Shown one piece after another: positions 35,526 through 45,578 of a stretch of 64,000 nucleotides of DNA (positions within the stretch are counted from its first letter, which is position 1; each line of letters starts with the position of its first letter). The notes below the pieces were generated by a model, which was not told where the DNA came from, ran no database searches, and saw only the letters and a program-made list of their open reading frames with translations. The stretch is from assembly GCF_900105165.1 (NCBI RefSeq), contig NZ_LT629740.1:2480001-2544000 (forward strand), read 5' to 3'. Source of the DNA: Mucilaginibacter mallensis. GTDB taxonomy: Bacteria > Bacteroidota > Bacteroidia > Sphingobacteriales > Sphingobacteriaceae. Both the position numbers and the translations under genes were made by a program.

Positions 35526-36404
35526 ATGAAAAATAAAATAAATTTGAAACTGATACTTGGGATATTATTTATCTCAACGCTATTTTCATCTTGCCTTAAA
35601 GAAGGGCTGCCCAAATATCCTTTGTTTGGTGGAAATGCAATTACAAATGTATATGTACAATATCGTTATAATAGTAGTCCAAATGTTGCAGGCGGCGACT
35701 CAGTTGTTGCTATTCAAAATCTGATAGTTGCTCAAGTTATAGATACTGTAAATAATACTGTTAATATTTCATTGGCAGTACCGGCAGCTAATGGTACTTT
35801 TACTGCTGCTGTAAGAGCGAATGTTAACCTGAGTCATCTTATTATGTCTTTTGATATCTCTACTGCAGCTTCTATGGCGGCGGCTGGTAATACGCCAAAG
35901 CCGGGCTACGTTGGTGATATCTCTAAACCATTAACCTATGTAGTTACTGCGGCGAATGGTAAAAAAAGAACATGGACAGTAACTGTGGCGCCATTACCAG
36001 CCATTAATAAATACGAAGGACCCTATACATCAAATGGTTATTTCTATCATCCTTCTGATCCAAGGGCTATTACTAATTTAGTTAAGTCTGTTTTAACATC
36101 GGGGCCTAACAGTGTAATCGTTGATTTAGGAGATCTGGGATCCAGTGGTTACCAAGCCGTATTTACTATTGATCCGGCTACAAATAATGTAACCATTACG
36201 GCGGCGCCAGGCGCGGGAGGAGCTCCTTATACCATGTTTACTTCAGGTTTGCCTACAACTAATCCTGGTTACACACCACAATGGGCTGGTTCCGCAGCAT
36301 GCAACAATACATATGATCCTGCTACTAAAACTTTTCATGTCCGCTATGGCTATCTGGGTAGCACAGGCTGGCGTGTAACGGAAGAAGCTATAACAATGAA
36401 TTAA
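35526..36404 (+). CDS. Surface lipoprotein of the PUL (DUF5018-like, probable glycan-binding)
   Basis: 292 residues with lipoprotein signal (LGILFISTLFSSC). The N-terminal part resembles DUF5018/PKD-like domains (DISKPLTYVVTAANGKKRTW) and the C-terminal part (~160-292) is a beta-rich domain ending with YGYLGSTGWRVTEEA. In this position, after SusD, Bacteroidota usually encode a SusE/F-like surface glycan-binding protein. It has no catalytic signature. A strong terminator follows, so it closes the first transcription unit of the locus. Confidence 0.7.
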   Translation: MKNKINLKLILGILFISTLFSSCLKEGLPKYPLFGGNAITNVYVQYRYNSSPNVAGGDSVVAIQNLIVAQVIDTVNNTVNISLAVPAANGTFTAAVRANVNLSHLIMSFDISTAASMAAAGNTPKPGYVGDISKPLTYVVTAANGKKRTWTVTVAPLPAINKYEGPYTSNGYFYHPSDPRAITNLVKSVLTSGPNSVIVDLGDLGSSGYQAVFTIDPATNNVTITAAPGAGGAPYTMFTSGLPTTNPGYTPQWAGSAACNNTYDPATKTFHVRYGYLGSTGWRVTEEAITMN

Positions 36405-36450
36405 ATTGCAAGTTCATTATTCATTTGTTATTTAACTGGCAAATGATTCC

Positions 36451-36516
36451 ATTGATAGTTGCTGCTTAAAAGAATCGTCAAATGATTCTTTTAAGCAGCA
36501 ACTATCAATTTTTTAT
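36451..36516 (+). terminator. Terminator with a perfect 26-bp stem
   Basis: The arms 36451-36476 and 36484-36509 are perfectly complementary (outer bases ATTGATAGTTGC, inner bases AAGAATC) around a 7-base loop, followed by a T run. It ends the SusC-SusD-lipoprotein unit. It overlaps the first bases of the longest reading frame of the next gene, which argues for the later GTG start there. Confidence 0.85.
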
Positions 36517-36556
36517 CAATTGGCTCCAATTTATATCAATTGTCAATATTATATAC

Positions 36557-38470
36557 GTGAAAAGGTTAATTATTATTTTTTATATATCGGTACTCACTTC
36601 TTCTGTTTTTGGATACGCAGGTGAAGTAAATCTTAAACAAGGCAAACAGCGAATATTTTTTACTGATTTGGCTACAAGAAGTAGAGATACGCCATCACAC
36701 AATAATTTAATTAATGTAACTGACTACGGCGCAAAACCAGGAAGTTTTGAAGACGCGGTGCCTGCGATAAAAATGGCGATCGGGGCCTGTAAAGGCAACG
36801 CATCGGCTACACTGATATTCCCTAAAGGTCGTTATGATTTTTGGCCGGACAAGGCAGAAAAACGAAATTATTTCATTTCGAACACTTCCTCAGCAGCAGA
36901 ATGCCCTTTAAAGCTGGAAACCATCGGACTTTTTTTCGAACAAATGAAAAATCTGACCATTGAAGGTAATGGATCAATATTTGTATTTCATGGCAAAATG
37001 ACCACGTTTGCGTTGGTGCATTGCGAAAACATATGTTTGCAGAATATTAAAATGGATTTTGAACGGCCGACCATGTCTGAAATGACTTTTCGGATGGTTT
37101 CAGACAGTGTTATTGTTAGCGATATTCACCCCGATTCGAAATATACAATTGTTAATGGTCAGTTGAAATGGTATGGCGAAGGTTGGGGTCTGAAAAATTT
37201 TCATGCAATATTGGTAAACCCCGACAAAGGGACAGAATTTTATAGCTCATGGGCACCCTTTGAAAAAGCAACTGCTGTTTCAATATCTCCCAACCAGGTT
37301 CGATTTACAGGTGAATTTAAAAAATATAGTTTTCAACCCGGCCAAGTGCTCACCATTCGCGATCCCATTCGCGACCAGGTTGGCGGTTTTATTGATCTTT
37401 CGAAAAACATTACGCTTAAAAATGTTTCCATGCATTATATGCACGGGCTGGGTATTGTTAATCAATTTTCGGAAAACCTGCATTACGACAGTGTTTTTGT
37501 TATGCCGCGACCTGAAAGTGGGCGAATGATTTCTTCTTTTGCCGATTGTATGCATTTTTCGGGCTGCAAAGGTCAGATAACGATTGAAAATTGCCGGTTC
37601 AAAGGCACACACGACGACCCGATCAATGTGCATGGTACGCATCTCGAAGTTACAAAAATTATTTCACCAACGAAGCTTATAATCCGGTTTATGCATCCTC
37701 AAACGTACGGTTTTGAGGCTTTTTTTGCCGGAGACACTATTGCATTTGTGCATTCGTTAAAACTCCAAATTTTTGCTCAGGGGGTATTAACTTCTGCAAA
37801 ACTCATTTCCGAAAAGGAGATAGAGGTTGAATTTGCAAGCCCAGTGCCCCCCGACCTGGTTGTTAATGATTGCCTGGAAAATCTTACATGGACACCCTCG
37901 GTTACCATACGAAACTGCCGGTTCGAAAGAATTCTTACCCGTGGTATTCTTGTTACAACCAGGGAAAAAGTTTTGATAGAAAATAATGAGTTTATTAAAG
38001 TAGGTATGAATGCCATACTCATAGCCAATGACGCTTCAAGCTGGTATGAATCAGGAGCAGTAAAAGATGTAACCATACGGAACAACATTTTTGAAGATTG
38101 TGGTTATAACTCAGCTCCGGATAACTATGCAATTGCCATTGCACCAGAGACTCATGGCTTTGTAAATATAGTACACCGTAATATTCGCATCGAAAACAAT
38201 GTTTTTAAGGTGTATGATTATCCCATTTTAACCGCCCACAATACCGAAGGCCTCATCTTTAAAAACAATAAAATTATCCGTACAGATTTTATGAAACAAG
38301 GGGTGAAGCGCCCTCAGTTTAATCTGCAGGCTTGTAAGAAAGTAGAAATCAGCGATAATTCGGTTGAAGGATTTAATGATGCATCAGCACAACTCGAGCG
38401 TATGGACAAAAAGGACCTTTCAACTGATATTACTAATGTAAAAATGATTGGAACTGGTAAAAAGAAATGA
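36557..38470 (+). CDS. GH110-family alpha-1,3-galactosidase-like beta-helix enzyme
   Basis: 637 residues from the GTG at 36557, giving signal peptide VKRLIIIFYISVLTSSVFG. The right-handed parallel beta-helix is marked by repeated short strands (MKNLTIEGNG, ENICLQNIKMDFER, SKNITLKNVSMHYMHGLG). The segment FADCMHFSGCKGQITIENC and the acidic GTHDDPINVHGTHLEV (Asp353/Asp354) match the conserved core of GH110 exo-alpha-1,3-galactosidases, known from blood-group B antigen and from carrageenan-derived galactans. It is the first gene after the terminator and probably has its own promoter or relies on read-through. GH110 membership is a recognition from motifs. Confidence 0.78.
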   Translation: MKRLIIIFYISVLTSSVFGYAGEVNLKQGKQRIFFTDLATRSRDTPSHNNLINVTDYGAKPGSFEDAVPAIKMAIGACKGNASATLIFPKGRYDFWPDKAEKRNYFISNTSSAAECPLKLETIGLFFEQMKNLTIEGNGSIFVFHGKMTTFALVHCENICLQNIKMDFERPTMSEMTFRMVSDSVIVSDIHPDSKYTIVNGQLKWYGEGWGLKNFHAILVNPDKGTEFYSSWAPFEKATAVSISPNQVRFTGEFKKYSFQPGQVLTIRDPIRDQVGGFIDLSKNITLKNVSMHYMHGLGIVNQFSENLHYDSVFVMPRPESGRMISSFADCMHFSGCKGQITIENCRFKGTHDDPINVHGTHLEVTKIISPTKLIIRFMHPQTYGFEAFFAGDTIAFVHSLKLQIFAQGVLTSAKLISEKEIEVEFASPVPPDLVVNDCLENLTWTPSVTIRNCRFERILTRGILVTTREKVLIENNEFIKVGMNAILIANDASSWYESGAVKDVTIRNNIFEDCGYNSAPDNYAIAIAPETHGFVNIVHRNIRIENNVFKVYDYPILTAHNTEGLIFKNNKIIRTDFMKQGVKRPQFNLQACKKVEISDNSVEGFNDASAQLERMDKKDLSTDITNVKMIGTGKKK

Positions 38471-38516
38471 GATATGTGCTATCAGTTCGATAAACAATTT
38501 AAAAAGATCCCATGTG

Positions 38517-40841
38517 ATGCGTAAAACAAAATATTTACTTCTTCCCCTTTTCCTGATTAATACATTTTGGGTTTTTGCTCAAAAAAGCGAAATGCCTGAA
38601 TTGCCGAAACCTTGTTACAACCTCGTATTACAGGCGCCCATAAATACCTGGGATGAAGCAATTCCATTAGGTAATGGTTTAATGGGTGGCCTTTTGTGGG
38701 GCGAAAACAACACTATCCGTTTGTCGTTGGACAGGGGCGACTTGTGGGATGACCGAACTAACGGACCCGCAGAATGGTGGAAAGAACATACCTATCAGAA
38801 AGGTGCTGATTTAATCGCACAAAAGAAATATGAGGTGGTGAATGAATGGTGGAACAGCCCTTACGACGGAGTTACACCGACTAAATTACCCGCAGGCCGG
38901 ATAGAAATTAAACTACCTGTTTCTGAAATTGTTAAAAAGTTTGAATTAAACCTGGCTACCGCCGAAGGTATTTCCAGTTTTAATTCAGATGCGGCAATTA
39001 AAGTAATGTATAGCGCTACCCAACCAATTATTTTGGTATCCATAAAGGGAACTCTTCCCGACTCAATTAACCTGTTAAGCACTATGGATGTGTATCGCCG
39101 TAAACATTTGGGCGAAAATAGCCCAAGCAGTGGCGGGTCAATAAATAACCTGGGTTACCCGGAAGCTGAAAAAGGAAAGTCAGGAACAGCACAATGGTAT
39201 ATTCAGCAAGCTGCAAATGGACTGAAATACTGTGTATACCTTCAATCAAAACAAATAAATAATGAAACGCTATTGGCAATAACCATCACATCAACCAATG
39301 ATGCAAGTGATTTTTTATCGTTAGCAAGTAAACGATGTGCCACTGCCTTACAAAAGGGGTATGATAATATACAGAAAACACATGTACAATGGTGGAAGAA
39401 ATTCTGGGAGCAATCAAGTGTTAGCATTCCCGATACGGTCACACAAAAAGAATATGACCTGGTGCAATATTTTTACGGTGCGGCATCCCGTTCTGATACC
39501 CCTCCCATGCCGTTGCAAGGGGTGTGGACTGCTGATAATGGAACCTTACCTCCCTGGAAAGGTGATTATCACAACGACCTTAACACGCAAATGACCTACA
39601 TGGCTTACCAGGAAGCAGGAAGATTTGACGAAGGCGCTTCGTATCTTAATTTTTTATGGGACAGGCGGAAAGTTTTTCAGGATTTTGCAAGAGATTTTTA
39701 TGGAACAGGCGGATTGGCATGCCCGGGTGTAATGTCTTATTCGGGCCAACCTCTGGGCGGATGGGGGCAATATAGCATGTCGCCTACGATGAGCGCCTGG
39801 AGTGCCCACCTTTTTTATCTGCATTGGTTATATACAGCAGATAAAAAATTCCTGAAAGAAAAAGCTTATCCCTGGTGTTCCGGAGTAGGCGAGTGTATGT
39901 TGGGACTGTTAAAGCCAGATGAAAAGGGCATTTTGAGATTACCACTTTCATCTTCACCAGAAATTTTTGATGATAGCCCCCAAGCCTGGCTAAAACCCAA
40001 TAGTAATTTTGATTTGATGTGCTTAAAAATGTTATTTCTTTCTTTGAAAGCAATGGCGACAGCAAGCAACAAGTTTGCCGAAGCAAAAAAATGGTCGGAT
40101 GCAGCCTCCGCATTAGGTGATTTTCATACAAAGGCTGATGGTACACTGTTGGTTGACGCCGTTACAGAACTGCCATATAGCCACCGTCATTTGTCCAATA
40201 TCATAGGGTTGTACCCATTCAATCTGGTTACAGCAGAGGGGGGAGAAAAAGATGGACAAATCATTAACGCAAGCCTTAAAAAATGGGATAGTCTGGGTAC
40301 CAGTCAATGGTGTGGTTACACTTTTGCCTGGATGAGTTGTTTACAGGCAAGGGTGGGCAATTCCGAAGCTGCTGTAAAAAATTTAGATGTTTTTGTAAAA
40401 GCCTTCCTATTGCGCAATGGGTTTCATGCCAACGGTGATCAAACCAGAAGTGGCTATTCAGACTTTACTTATCGCCCATTCACACTTGAGGGAAATTTTT
40501 TAGCCTCGCAGGCAGTACAGGAAATGCTGCTACAAAGCTGGAGTCCTACACCCGGGAAGATCAACACCGGCATTATTCGTATTTTTCCTTCAATACCTAA
40601 AAAGTGGGCAAACGCTTCGTTTAATAATTTAAGAGCAGAGGGCGGGTACAAGGTTTCGGCTATCCGGAAAAACAACAAAACTACCTGGTTCAGCATCGTA
40701 GCAAGCAAAGCAGGAATTGTAAAGATTAAAGATGATTTTGATAGGCAAAAGCCAAGATGGAGTCTTCCCAACGTTCAGAAGGATAGCAATGTTTATGAAG
40801 TTAATTTGGCTAAGGGGCAAAAGGTAGAAGCCACATTTTAA
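38517..40841 (+). CDS. GH95-like glycoside hydrolase with substituted base residues
   Basis: 774 residues from MRKTKYLLLPLFLINTFWVFAQ (signal peptide). An N-terminal beta-sandwich (AIPLGNGLMGGLLWGENNTI, LSLDRGDLWDDR) is followed by an (alpha/alpha)6 barrel as in GH95 alpha-L-fucosidases/galactosidases. The presumed general acid Glu482 is present in SSSPEIF. The conserved NxN that activates the base in GH95 reads here HNDLNTQMTYM, so the first Asn is Asp354, and the base aspartate of the usual DGNFG reads LEGNF with Glu658. Those changes suggest a divergent specificity. The longer upstream start at 38448 would overlap GH110 and lacks a signal peptide. Confidence 0.72.
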   Translation: MRKTKYLLLPLFLINTFWVFAQKSEMPELPKPCYNLVLQAPINTWDEAIPLGNGLMGGLLWGENNTIRLSLDRGDLWDDRTNGPAEWWKEHTYQKGADLIAQKKYEVVNEWWNSPYDGVTPTKLPAGRIEIKLPVSEIVKKFELNLATAEGISSFNSDAAIKVMYSATQPIILVSIKGTLPDSINLLSTMDVYRRKHLGENSPSSGGSINNLGYPEAEKGKSGTAQWYIQQAANGLKYCVYLQSKQINNETLLAITITSTNDASDFLSLASKRCATALQKGYDNIQKTHVQWWKKFWEQSSVSIPDTVTQKEYDLVQYFYGAASRSDTPPMPLQGVWTADNGTLPPWKGDYHNDLNTQMTYMAYQEAGRFDEGASYLNFLWDRRKVFQDFARDFYGTGGLACPGVMSYSGQPLGGWGQYSMSPTMSAWSAHLFYLHWLYTADKKFLKEKAYPWCSGVGECMLGLLKPDEKGILRLPLSSSPEIFDDSPQAWLKPNSNFDLMCLKMLFLSLKAMATASNKFAEAKKWSDAASALGDFHTKADGTLLVDAVTELPYSHRHLSNIIGLYPFNLVTAEGGEKDGQIINASLKKWDSLGTSQWCGYTFAWMSCLQARVGNSEAAVKNLDVFVKAFLLRNGFHANGDQTRSGYSDFTYRPFTLEGNFLASQAVQEMLLQSWSPTPGKINTGIIRIFPSIPKKWANASFNNLRAEGGYKVSAIRKNNKTTWFSIVASKAGIVKIKDDFDRQKPRWSLPNVQKDSNVYEVNLAKGQKVEATF

Positions 40842-40877
40842 TCAGTGCTACTTGATTGGTTAAATAAAGTGTTAAAG

Positions 40878-40925
40878 CTTGCAAGTATAATCCCCCGTTT
40901 TAGCGCATATGCACTTGCAAGTTTT
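40878..40925 (+). terminator. Hairpin/terminator after the GH95-like gene
   Basis: CTTGCAAGT (40878-40886) pairs with ACTTGCAAG (40913-40921), followed by TTTT. The loop is long (26 bases), so termination may be partial and the next enzyme gene may still be co-transcribed. Confidence 0.5.
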
Positions 40926-40974
40926 GTGCGAGAATAAAATAATAATATAATTTTCACCTCATTAAATAAATAGT

Positions 40975-43926
40975 ATGATTTTCAGAAGATGGTTTATAAG
41001 CTTCTTTACAGTAATGCTTGTTGTAAAAAGCTGTTCATTATTTGCGCAGGAGATCCCATATGGCGTCCCGGTACAAGCATGGGCTGACAGTTTAGGAAAT
41101 CACCGGGCAATAATCCAGGTAGATAAAAATACTGATGCTGTTGAAGTAAAGATTGAATGGCGCAGAAGGGATAACGATGCAGATAAAAAAGCTATCATTA
41201 TTACAGATGAAAACGGCAAATTGGTTGATAATATTTTCAGAATAGATATCAATAGAGAGCAGGGCGATTTTGTGTTTCAACCCAATAATGGTGCAGGTAA
41301 ATACTATGTGTATTACATGCCTTATAAAGGCAAAAAAAATAGTGGCTGGTGGGATGGGGATTACCTGAAAGTGGAAAATGGTCCGGATAATGACTGGGTG
41401 AAGAAACATGCACTTTCTGCATCTGCGGGTGTGCAGCATAATTTAGCGAAAGCCACGGTGATTAAAATTGAATCGCGTACTGCTTTTGATAGTTTTTACC
41501 CAATGGAGGTTTGCGCTACTGCGGCAGAGATAAAAGAACTAAATATCCAAACAACGGAAAATTACCTCCTTTTTCCGGAAGATAGGAAATATCCTATACG
41601 AATGACAACAGATCTGCCATATAGGTGGATAGAGAATAAACATACCAAAGCATTTAAAGGGCAAGCTATGCGCAATGAATATTATGCATTCCAGGTGGGG
41701 GTGTATGCGGCTAAGAAAGATTTGGAAGATGTAACTGTTTCGTATAAAGGTAGCAATAAAATTACCTGCTTTAACACTGGCGGAATTGACTACGAAGGGA
41801 AGCCGTTCACTAAAAAGGTAGATGTACAAAAGGGGAAAGTACAGGCTTTATGGTTTGGCGTAGATATTAGTAAAGACCAACAACCCGGCCCTTATTCGTT
41901 CACCGTTACCATTTCTCCAAAAAACGATCTGCCTCAAACAGTAAAAGTTACGCTTTATATTGAAGATAGAATTTCAGAGGACCGAGGGGACAGCGAACCT
42001 TGGCGTCACTCAAGGTTGCGGTGGTTAAACTCAACATTAGGCATCGATGATAAAGTTGTTGCTCCATATACACCATTGCAGGTAAAAGACAGATCCATTA
42101 GTTGTTTGATGCGGGAGGTAAAGCTTAATGAGAAGGGTTTGCCACAGGCCATCGAAGCTAATAAAAAATCCGTGCTGAGTGCAGCTATTCAATTTTTGGT
42201 TGAAACGGATAAAGGTGTTGAAGTGTTTAAGCCTTCATCCTTTAGGTATACAAAGCAAACCGGGGGAAAAGTTTCATGGGTGGCAGAAGCGGCAAATAAT
42301 AGCATTTCATTAACAAGTAATGGAGCAATGGAATTTGACGGCACAATGGATTACGATATAAAGGTAAAAGCCCAAACAGGTGTACAGATCAAAGATATAC
42401 GCCTTGAAATACCGATAGCAAAACAAACGGCGCAATATTTTATGGGTATGGGCCTACCGGGGACGTATTGTCCTTCATTATATAACTGGAAGTGGAAAGG
42501 CCCCCAGGATTCGTATTGGATAGGTTCGGTTGAAGCTGGCTTGCATTGCGAACTAAGGGGAGCTACTTATTCGGGCCCTATGCTTAATTTGTATCATCCT
42601 GCCCCGCCACCCAGTTGGTATAATGATAATAAAGGCGGCTTCACCATTCAGTCATCCACCAATGAGGTGCTTACCACTACCTATTCTGGGGAAAGAAAAT
42701 TGAATGCCGGAGATGAAATTAATTTTCAGTTCAGACTACTGATCACTCCTGTAAAAAAGTTGAATACCGAGGATCAGTTTACCAACCGTTATTATCATAA
42801 TGGAAATAAACCGGCTCCTGCACCTGACGATTTATCTTCCGGTATAAAGATAATCAATGTACACCAGGGCAACCCGATCAATCCTTATATCAATTATCCG
42901 TTTGTGGCCGTTGATAGCATGAAAAACTTTGTCGACAAATGGCGTAAAAAGGGCTTTAAAGTGAAAATTTACTATACCATTCGCGAATTAACCAACCAGG
43001 TGCCCGAAATATGGGCGTTACGCAGTTTGGGAACAGAAGTTTTAAGTCCTGGATCAGGCGGCGGCTATCCCTGGCTTCGGGAGCATTATGTCGACAATTA
43101 TGATGTTCAGTGGTTTAACCCCATTAATGGTTATGAATCATGTGATGCGGCTGTACTTATGAGCGGACAATCGAGATGGAACAATTACTATATTGAAGGC
43201 TTGCGCTGGCTGGTAAAGAATGTTGATATAGATGGCTTATACCTTGATGATGTTTCATTTGACCGGGATATGCTGAAACGGATGCGAAAAGTAATGGATG
43301 AGGTAAAGCCGGGATGTTTAATTGATCTGCATTCAAATACAGGGTTCTCCAAAGGCCCGGCTAATCAGTACACGGAATATTTCCCCTATATCAACAAATT
43401 GTGGTTTGGCGAGAGTTTTCAATATGACACAATGCCGCCTGATAACTGGATGGTAGAAACTTCCGGTATTCCTTTTGGCTTAATGGGTGATATGCTGCAG
43501 GGCGGCGGTAATCCCTGGAGGGGAATGGTATATGGCATGACGGCTCGTCTTCCCTGGAGCACAGAAGGTGTTACCTGCGACCCACGTGATGTCTGGAAAA
43601 TATGGGACGAATTTGGCATTAGTTCCGCCAAAATGATTGGATACTGGGAAAAGGATTGCCCGGTTAAGACAAGTAATCCAAAGGTTCTTGTTACTATCTA
43701 TAAAAAAGAGGGGAGATCCCTAATCTCTGTTGCAAGCTGGGCTGATGGCCCAACTAATTTTTTATTCCAATTTGATTGGAAATCGCTGGGCGTTGATCCT
43801 GAGAAAGCGATCCTGGTAGCTCCCGAGATCAAGAATTTTCAGCATTATGCTACTTTCAATCCAGGCGATCCAATTCCGATAGAACCTAAGAAAGGGTGGC
43901 TGTTTTATATCCAGGAGAAAAAATAA
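40975..43926 (+). CDS. Secreted glycoside hydrolase-domain protein (DUF6067/GH123-like)
   Basis: 983 residues with signal peptide (FTVMLVVKSCSLFAQ). The first ~600 residues are beta-rich (two sandwich-like domains). Residues ~620-900 form a TIM-barrel-like hydrolase domain: KIINVHQGNPINPYINYPFV, KGFKVKIYYTIRELT, VDIDGLYLDDVSFDRDML and PGCLIDLHSNTGFS, ending with a small beta domain (VSLASWADGP-like). The barrel recalls GH123 and related N-acetylgalactosaminidase or DUF6067 proteins; YLDDVSFD may hold catalytic acids. It is the last enzyme of the locus and, with GH110 and the GH95-like protein, points to a branched galactose-containing glycan. Confidence 0.65.
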   Translation: MIFRRWFISFFTVMLVVKSCSLFAQEIPYGVPVQAWADSLGNHRAIIQVDKNTDAVEVKIEWRRRDNDADKKAIIITDENGKLVDNIFRIDINREQGDFVFQPNNGAGKYYVYYMPYKGKKNSGWWDGDYLKVENGPDNDWVKKHALSASAGVQHNLAKATVIKIESRTAFDSFYPMEVCATAAEIKELNIQTTENYLLFPEDRKYPIRMTTDLPYRWIENKHTKAFKGQAMRNEYYAFQVGVYAAKKDLEDVTVSYKGSNKITCFNTGGIDYEGKPFTKKVDVQKGKVQALWFGVDISKDQQPGPYSFTVTISPKNDLPQTVKVTLYIEDRISEDRGDSEPWRHSRLRWLNSTLGIDDKVVAPYTPLQVKDRSISCLMREVKLNEKGLPQAIEANKKSVLSAAIQFLVETDKGVEVFKPSSFRYTKQTGGKVSWVAEAANNSISLTSNGAMEFDGTMDYDIKVKAQTGVQIKDIRLEIPIAKQTAQYFMGMGLPGTYCPSLYNWKWKGPQDSYWIGSVEAGLHCELRGATYSGPMLNLYHPAPPPSWYNDNKGGFTIQSSTNEVLTTTYSGERKLNAGDEINFQFRLLITPVKKLNTEDQFTNRYYHNGNKPAPAPDDLSSGIKIINVHQGNPINPYINYPFVAVDSMKNFVDKWRKKGFKVKIYYTIRELTNQVPEIWALRSLGTEVLSPGSGGGYPWLREHYVDNYDVQWFNPINGYESCDAAVLMSGQSRWNNYYIEGLRWLVKNVDIDGLYLDDVSFDRDMLKRMRKVMDEVKPGCLIDLHSNTGFSKGPANQYTEYFPYINKLWFGESFQYDTMPPDNWMVETSGIPFGLMGDMLQGGGNPWRGMVYGMTARLPWSTEGVTCDPRDVWKIWDEFGISSAKMIGYWEKDCPVKTSNPKVLVTIYKKEGRSLISVASWADGPTNFLFQFDWKSLGVDPEKAILVAPEIKNFQHYATFNPGDPIPIEPKKGWLFYIQEKK

Positions 43927-44147
43927 TAAAATACCCTGTTTCGGGCAGTTTTGAAGACTTAGTGGACATTCCAGGAGGTTTGACCACGTTGTTACGTGCG
44001 CTTTGGAGCACTGAGTTGTGTAGGTCGTTTGGAAAATCGGAATTAATAATCAATAAATTGATATGATCAAAGTGTTATGGAATTAACGGCTTGTTATTCC
44101 GGAACGAGGGGGTCAATTGCCCTGGAATATCCATTCCTTAGCACCCC

Positions 44148-45578
44148 CTACATCAATTTCTTCAGCATTTTTAACACCCATCCTTTATTATCATAAGGAG
44201 GATATACCATGTTGGACATGTTTATGGGCGACTGAAACAGGACGGCTCTTTCATGCGAAAATGCTTTGAATCCGAAAAAACCGTGACAACTACCTACTCC
44301 ACTTTCATTTACTCCGCCAAAAGGCAGATTAGGATTAGAAATATGAATGAGTACATCATTTATGCAGGCACCACCCGAGCTGGTGCTTTTCAGCAGGCGC
44401 TTTACATTGGATTTGCTTTCGCTAAAAATGTACATGGCCAGCGGTTTGCTTTTTCCGTTGATAGCCGCTATCGTAGCTTCCAGATCATTATAGGGAATAA
44501 CAGGTAATATAGGGCCAAATATCTCTTCCTGCATAATTTTACAGTCGTGTGCCAGGTTAGTCAATACTGTTGGATGAATCGTTTGATCCGACAAAACTGA
44601 TGCTCCGCCCCAGGGCATATCTGCTCCTTTTTGCAGGGCATCAGCAATTAAACCCATTAGTCTGTCATAATGCCGCTGATTGATTATCTTAGCGTAAGCT
44701 GAATAATTAATTCTTTTATGTTCGTCAAAGAACATACTTATTGCTGCAGATTTATAAAGCGTTATAAATTCTTCTAGTTTAGATTGATGAATGAATATAT
44801 AATCGGGAGCGATACAGGTTTGCCCCGCATTCATGAGCTTACCCCACGCAATCTTTTCTGCTGCTTTTTTAATATTCGCAGTTTCGTCAATAATGACGGG
44901 TGACTTCCCCCCCAGTTCCAGCGTAACCGAACTGAGGTGCTGAGCGGCGGCTTCCATAACCACTTTGCCTACGGCAGTACTTCCGGTAAAAAAGATATGG
45001 TTAAACGGAAGTTTTAGGAGAGCTTTGGATACAGATTCATCGCCTTCAAAACAAGCTATTTCATTTTTATCGAAAGCTTTTTCCACTATTTTGGCAATAA
45101 CAGCGCCTGTTGCAATGCTATATTCAGAAGGTTTTAAAATGGCGCAGTTACCAGCAGCAATAGCCGAAACCAGGGGGCTCATTGTTAGCTGAAAAGGATA
45201 ATTCCATGGTGAAATGATCAGGCAAACACCCTTTGGCTCATAGTAAATTCTGTTCCTGGCTAAAAGATTGACGATACTCTTACCTGCACGACGGGGTTTC
45301 ATCCAACTATTCAAATTTTTTATAGCAAAATCTATTTCACCATACGTAAAGATGAGTTCTGTTAATGCTGATTCAAACCTGCTTTTTCTTAGATCAGCTT
45401 GTAGTGCAGCGTAAATATCTTCCTCAAGTTCTTTTATAGTAGATTTTAGCTTATTTAATTTTTTGATACGATCTTTAGCTGAACTCAACCTGAGTTTGTA
45501 TTTGTTTTTTTGCTGGGCATCAAAAACCTGCACGATTGTCTGCATCATTTCATTTAGGTGTTTAAATTGGTTGCTCAA
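44148..45578 (-). CDS. Aldehyde dehydrogenase (ALDH3-like)
   Basis: 476-residue NAD(P)-dependent enzyme oxidising aldehydes to acids. Catalytic Cys255 lies in NAGQTCIAPDY and Glu221 in VTLELGGKSP; the cofactor motif FTGSTAVGK and PWNYPFQLTMSPL are intact. The short length and the MKPRRAG segment fit the ALDH3/fatty-aldehyde or coniferyl-aldehyde group. It is transcribed away from the LytTR regulator gene across 78 bases, so the two may share control. A start at Met11 or Met12 is possible but would change little. Confidence 0.92.
   Translation of the reverse strand: MSNQFKHLNEMMQTIVQVFDAQQKNKYKLRLSSAKDRIKKLNKLKSTIKELEEDIYAALQADLRKSRFESALTELIFTYGEIDFAIKNLNSWMKPRRAGKSIVNLLARNRIYYEPKGVCLIISPWNYPFQLTMSPLVSAIAAGNCAILKPSEYSIATGAVIAKIVEKAFDKNEIACFEGDESVSKALLKLPFNHIFFTGSTAVGKVVMEAAAQHLSSVTLELGGKSPVIIDETANIKKAAEKIAWGKLMNAGQTCIAPDYIFIHQSKLEEFITLYKSAAISMFFDEHKRINYSAYAKIINQRHYDRLMGLIADALQKGADMPWGGASVLSDQTIHPTVLTNLAHDCKIMQEEIFGPILPVIPYNDLEATIAAINGKSKPLAMYIFSESKSNVKRLLKSTSSGGACINDVLIHISNPNLPFGGVNESGVGSCHGFFGFKAFSHERAVLFQSPINMSNMVYPPYDNKGWVLKMLKKLM

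Noticed and set aside
36482..36556. Longer N terminus of the GH110-like protein
   Set aside because: The added residues are encoded by the terminator hairpin and its T tract; a signal peptide begins only at the GTG at 36557.
39784..40146. Minus-strand 120-codon frame inside the GH95-like gene
   Set aside because: Antisense shadow of a well-supported enzyme gene.
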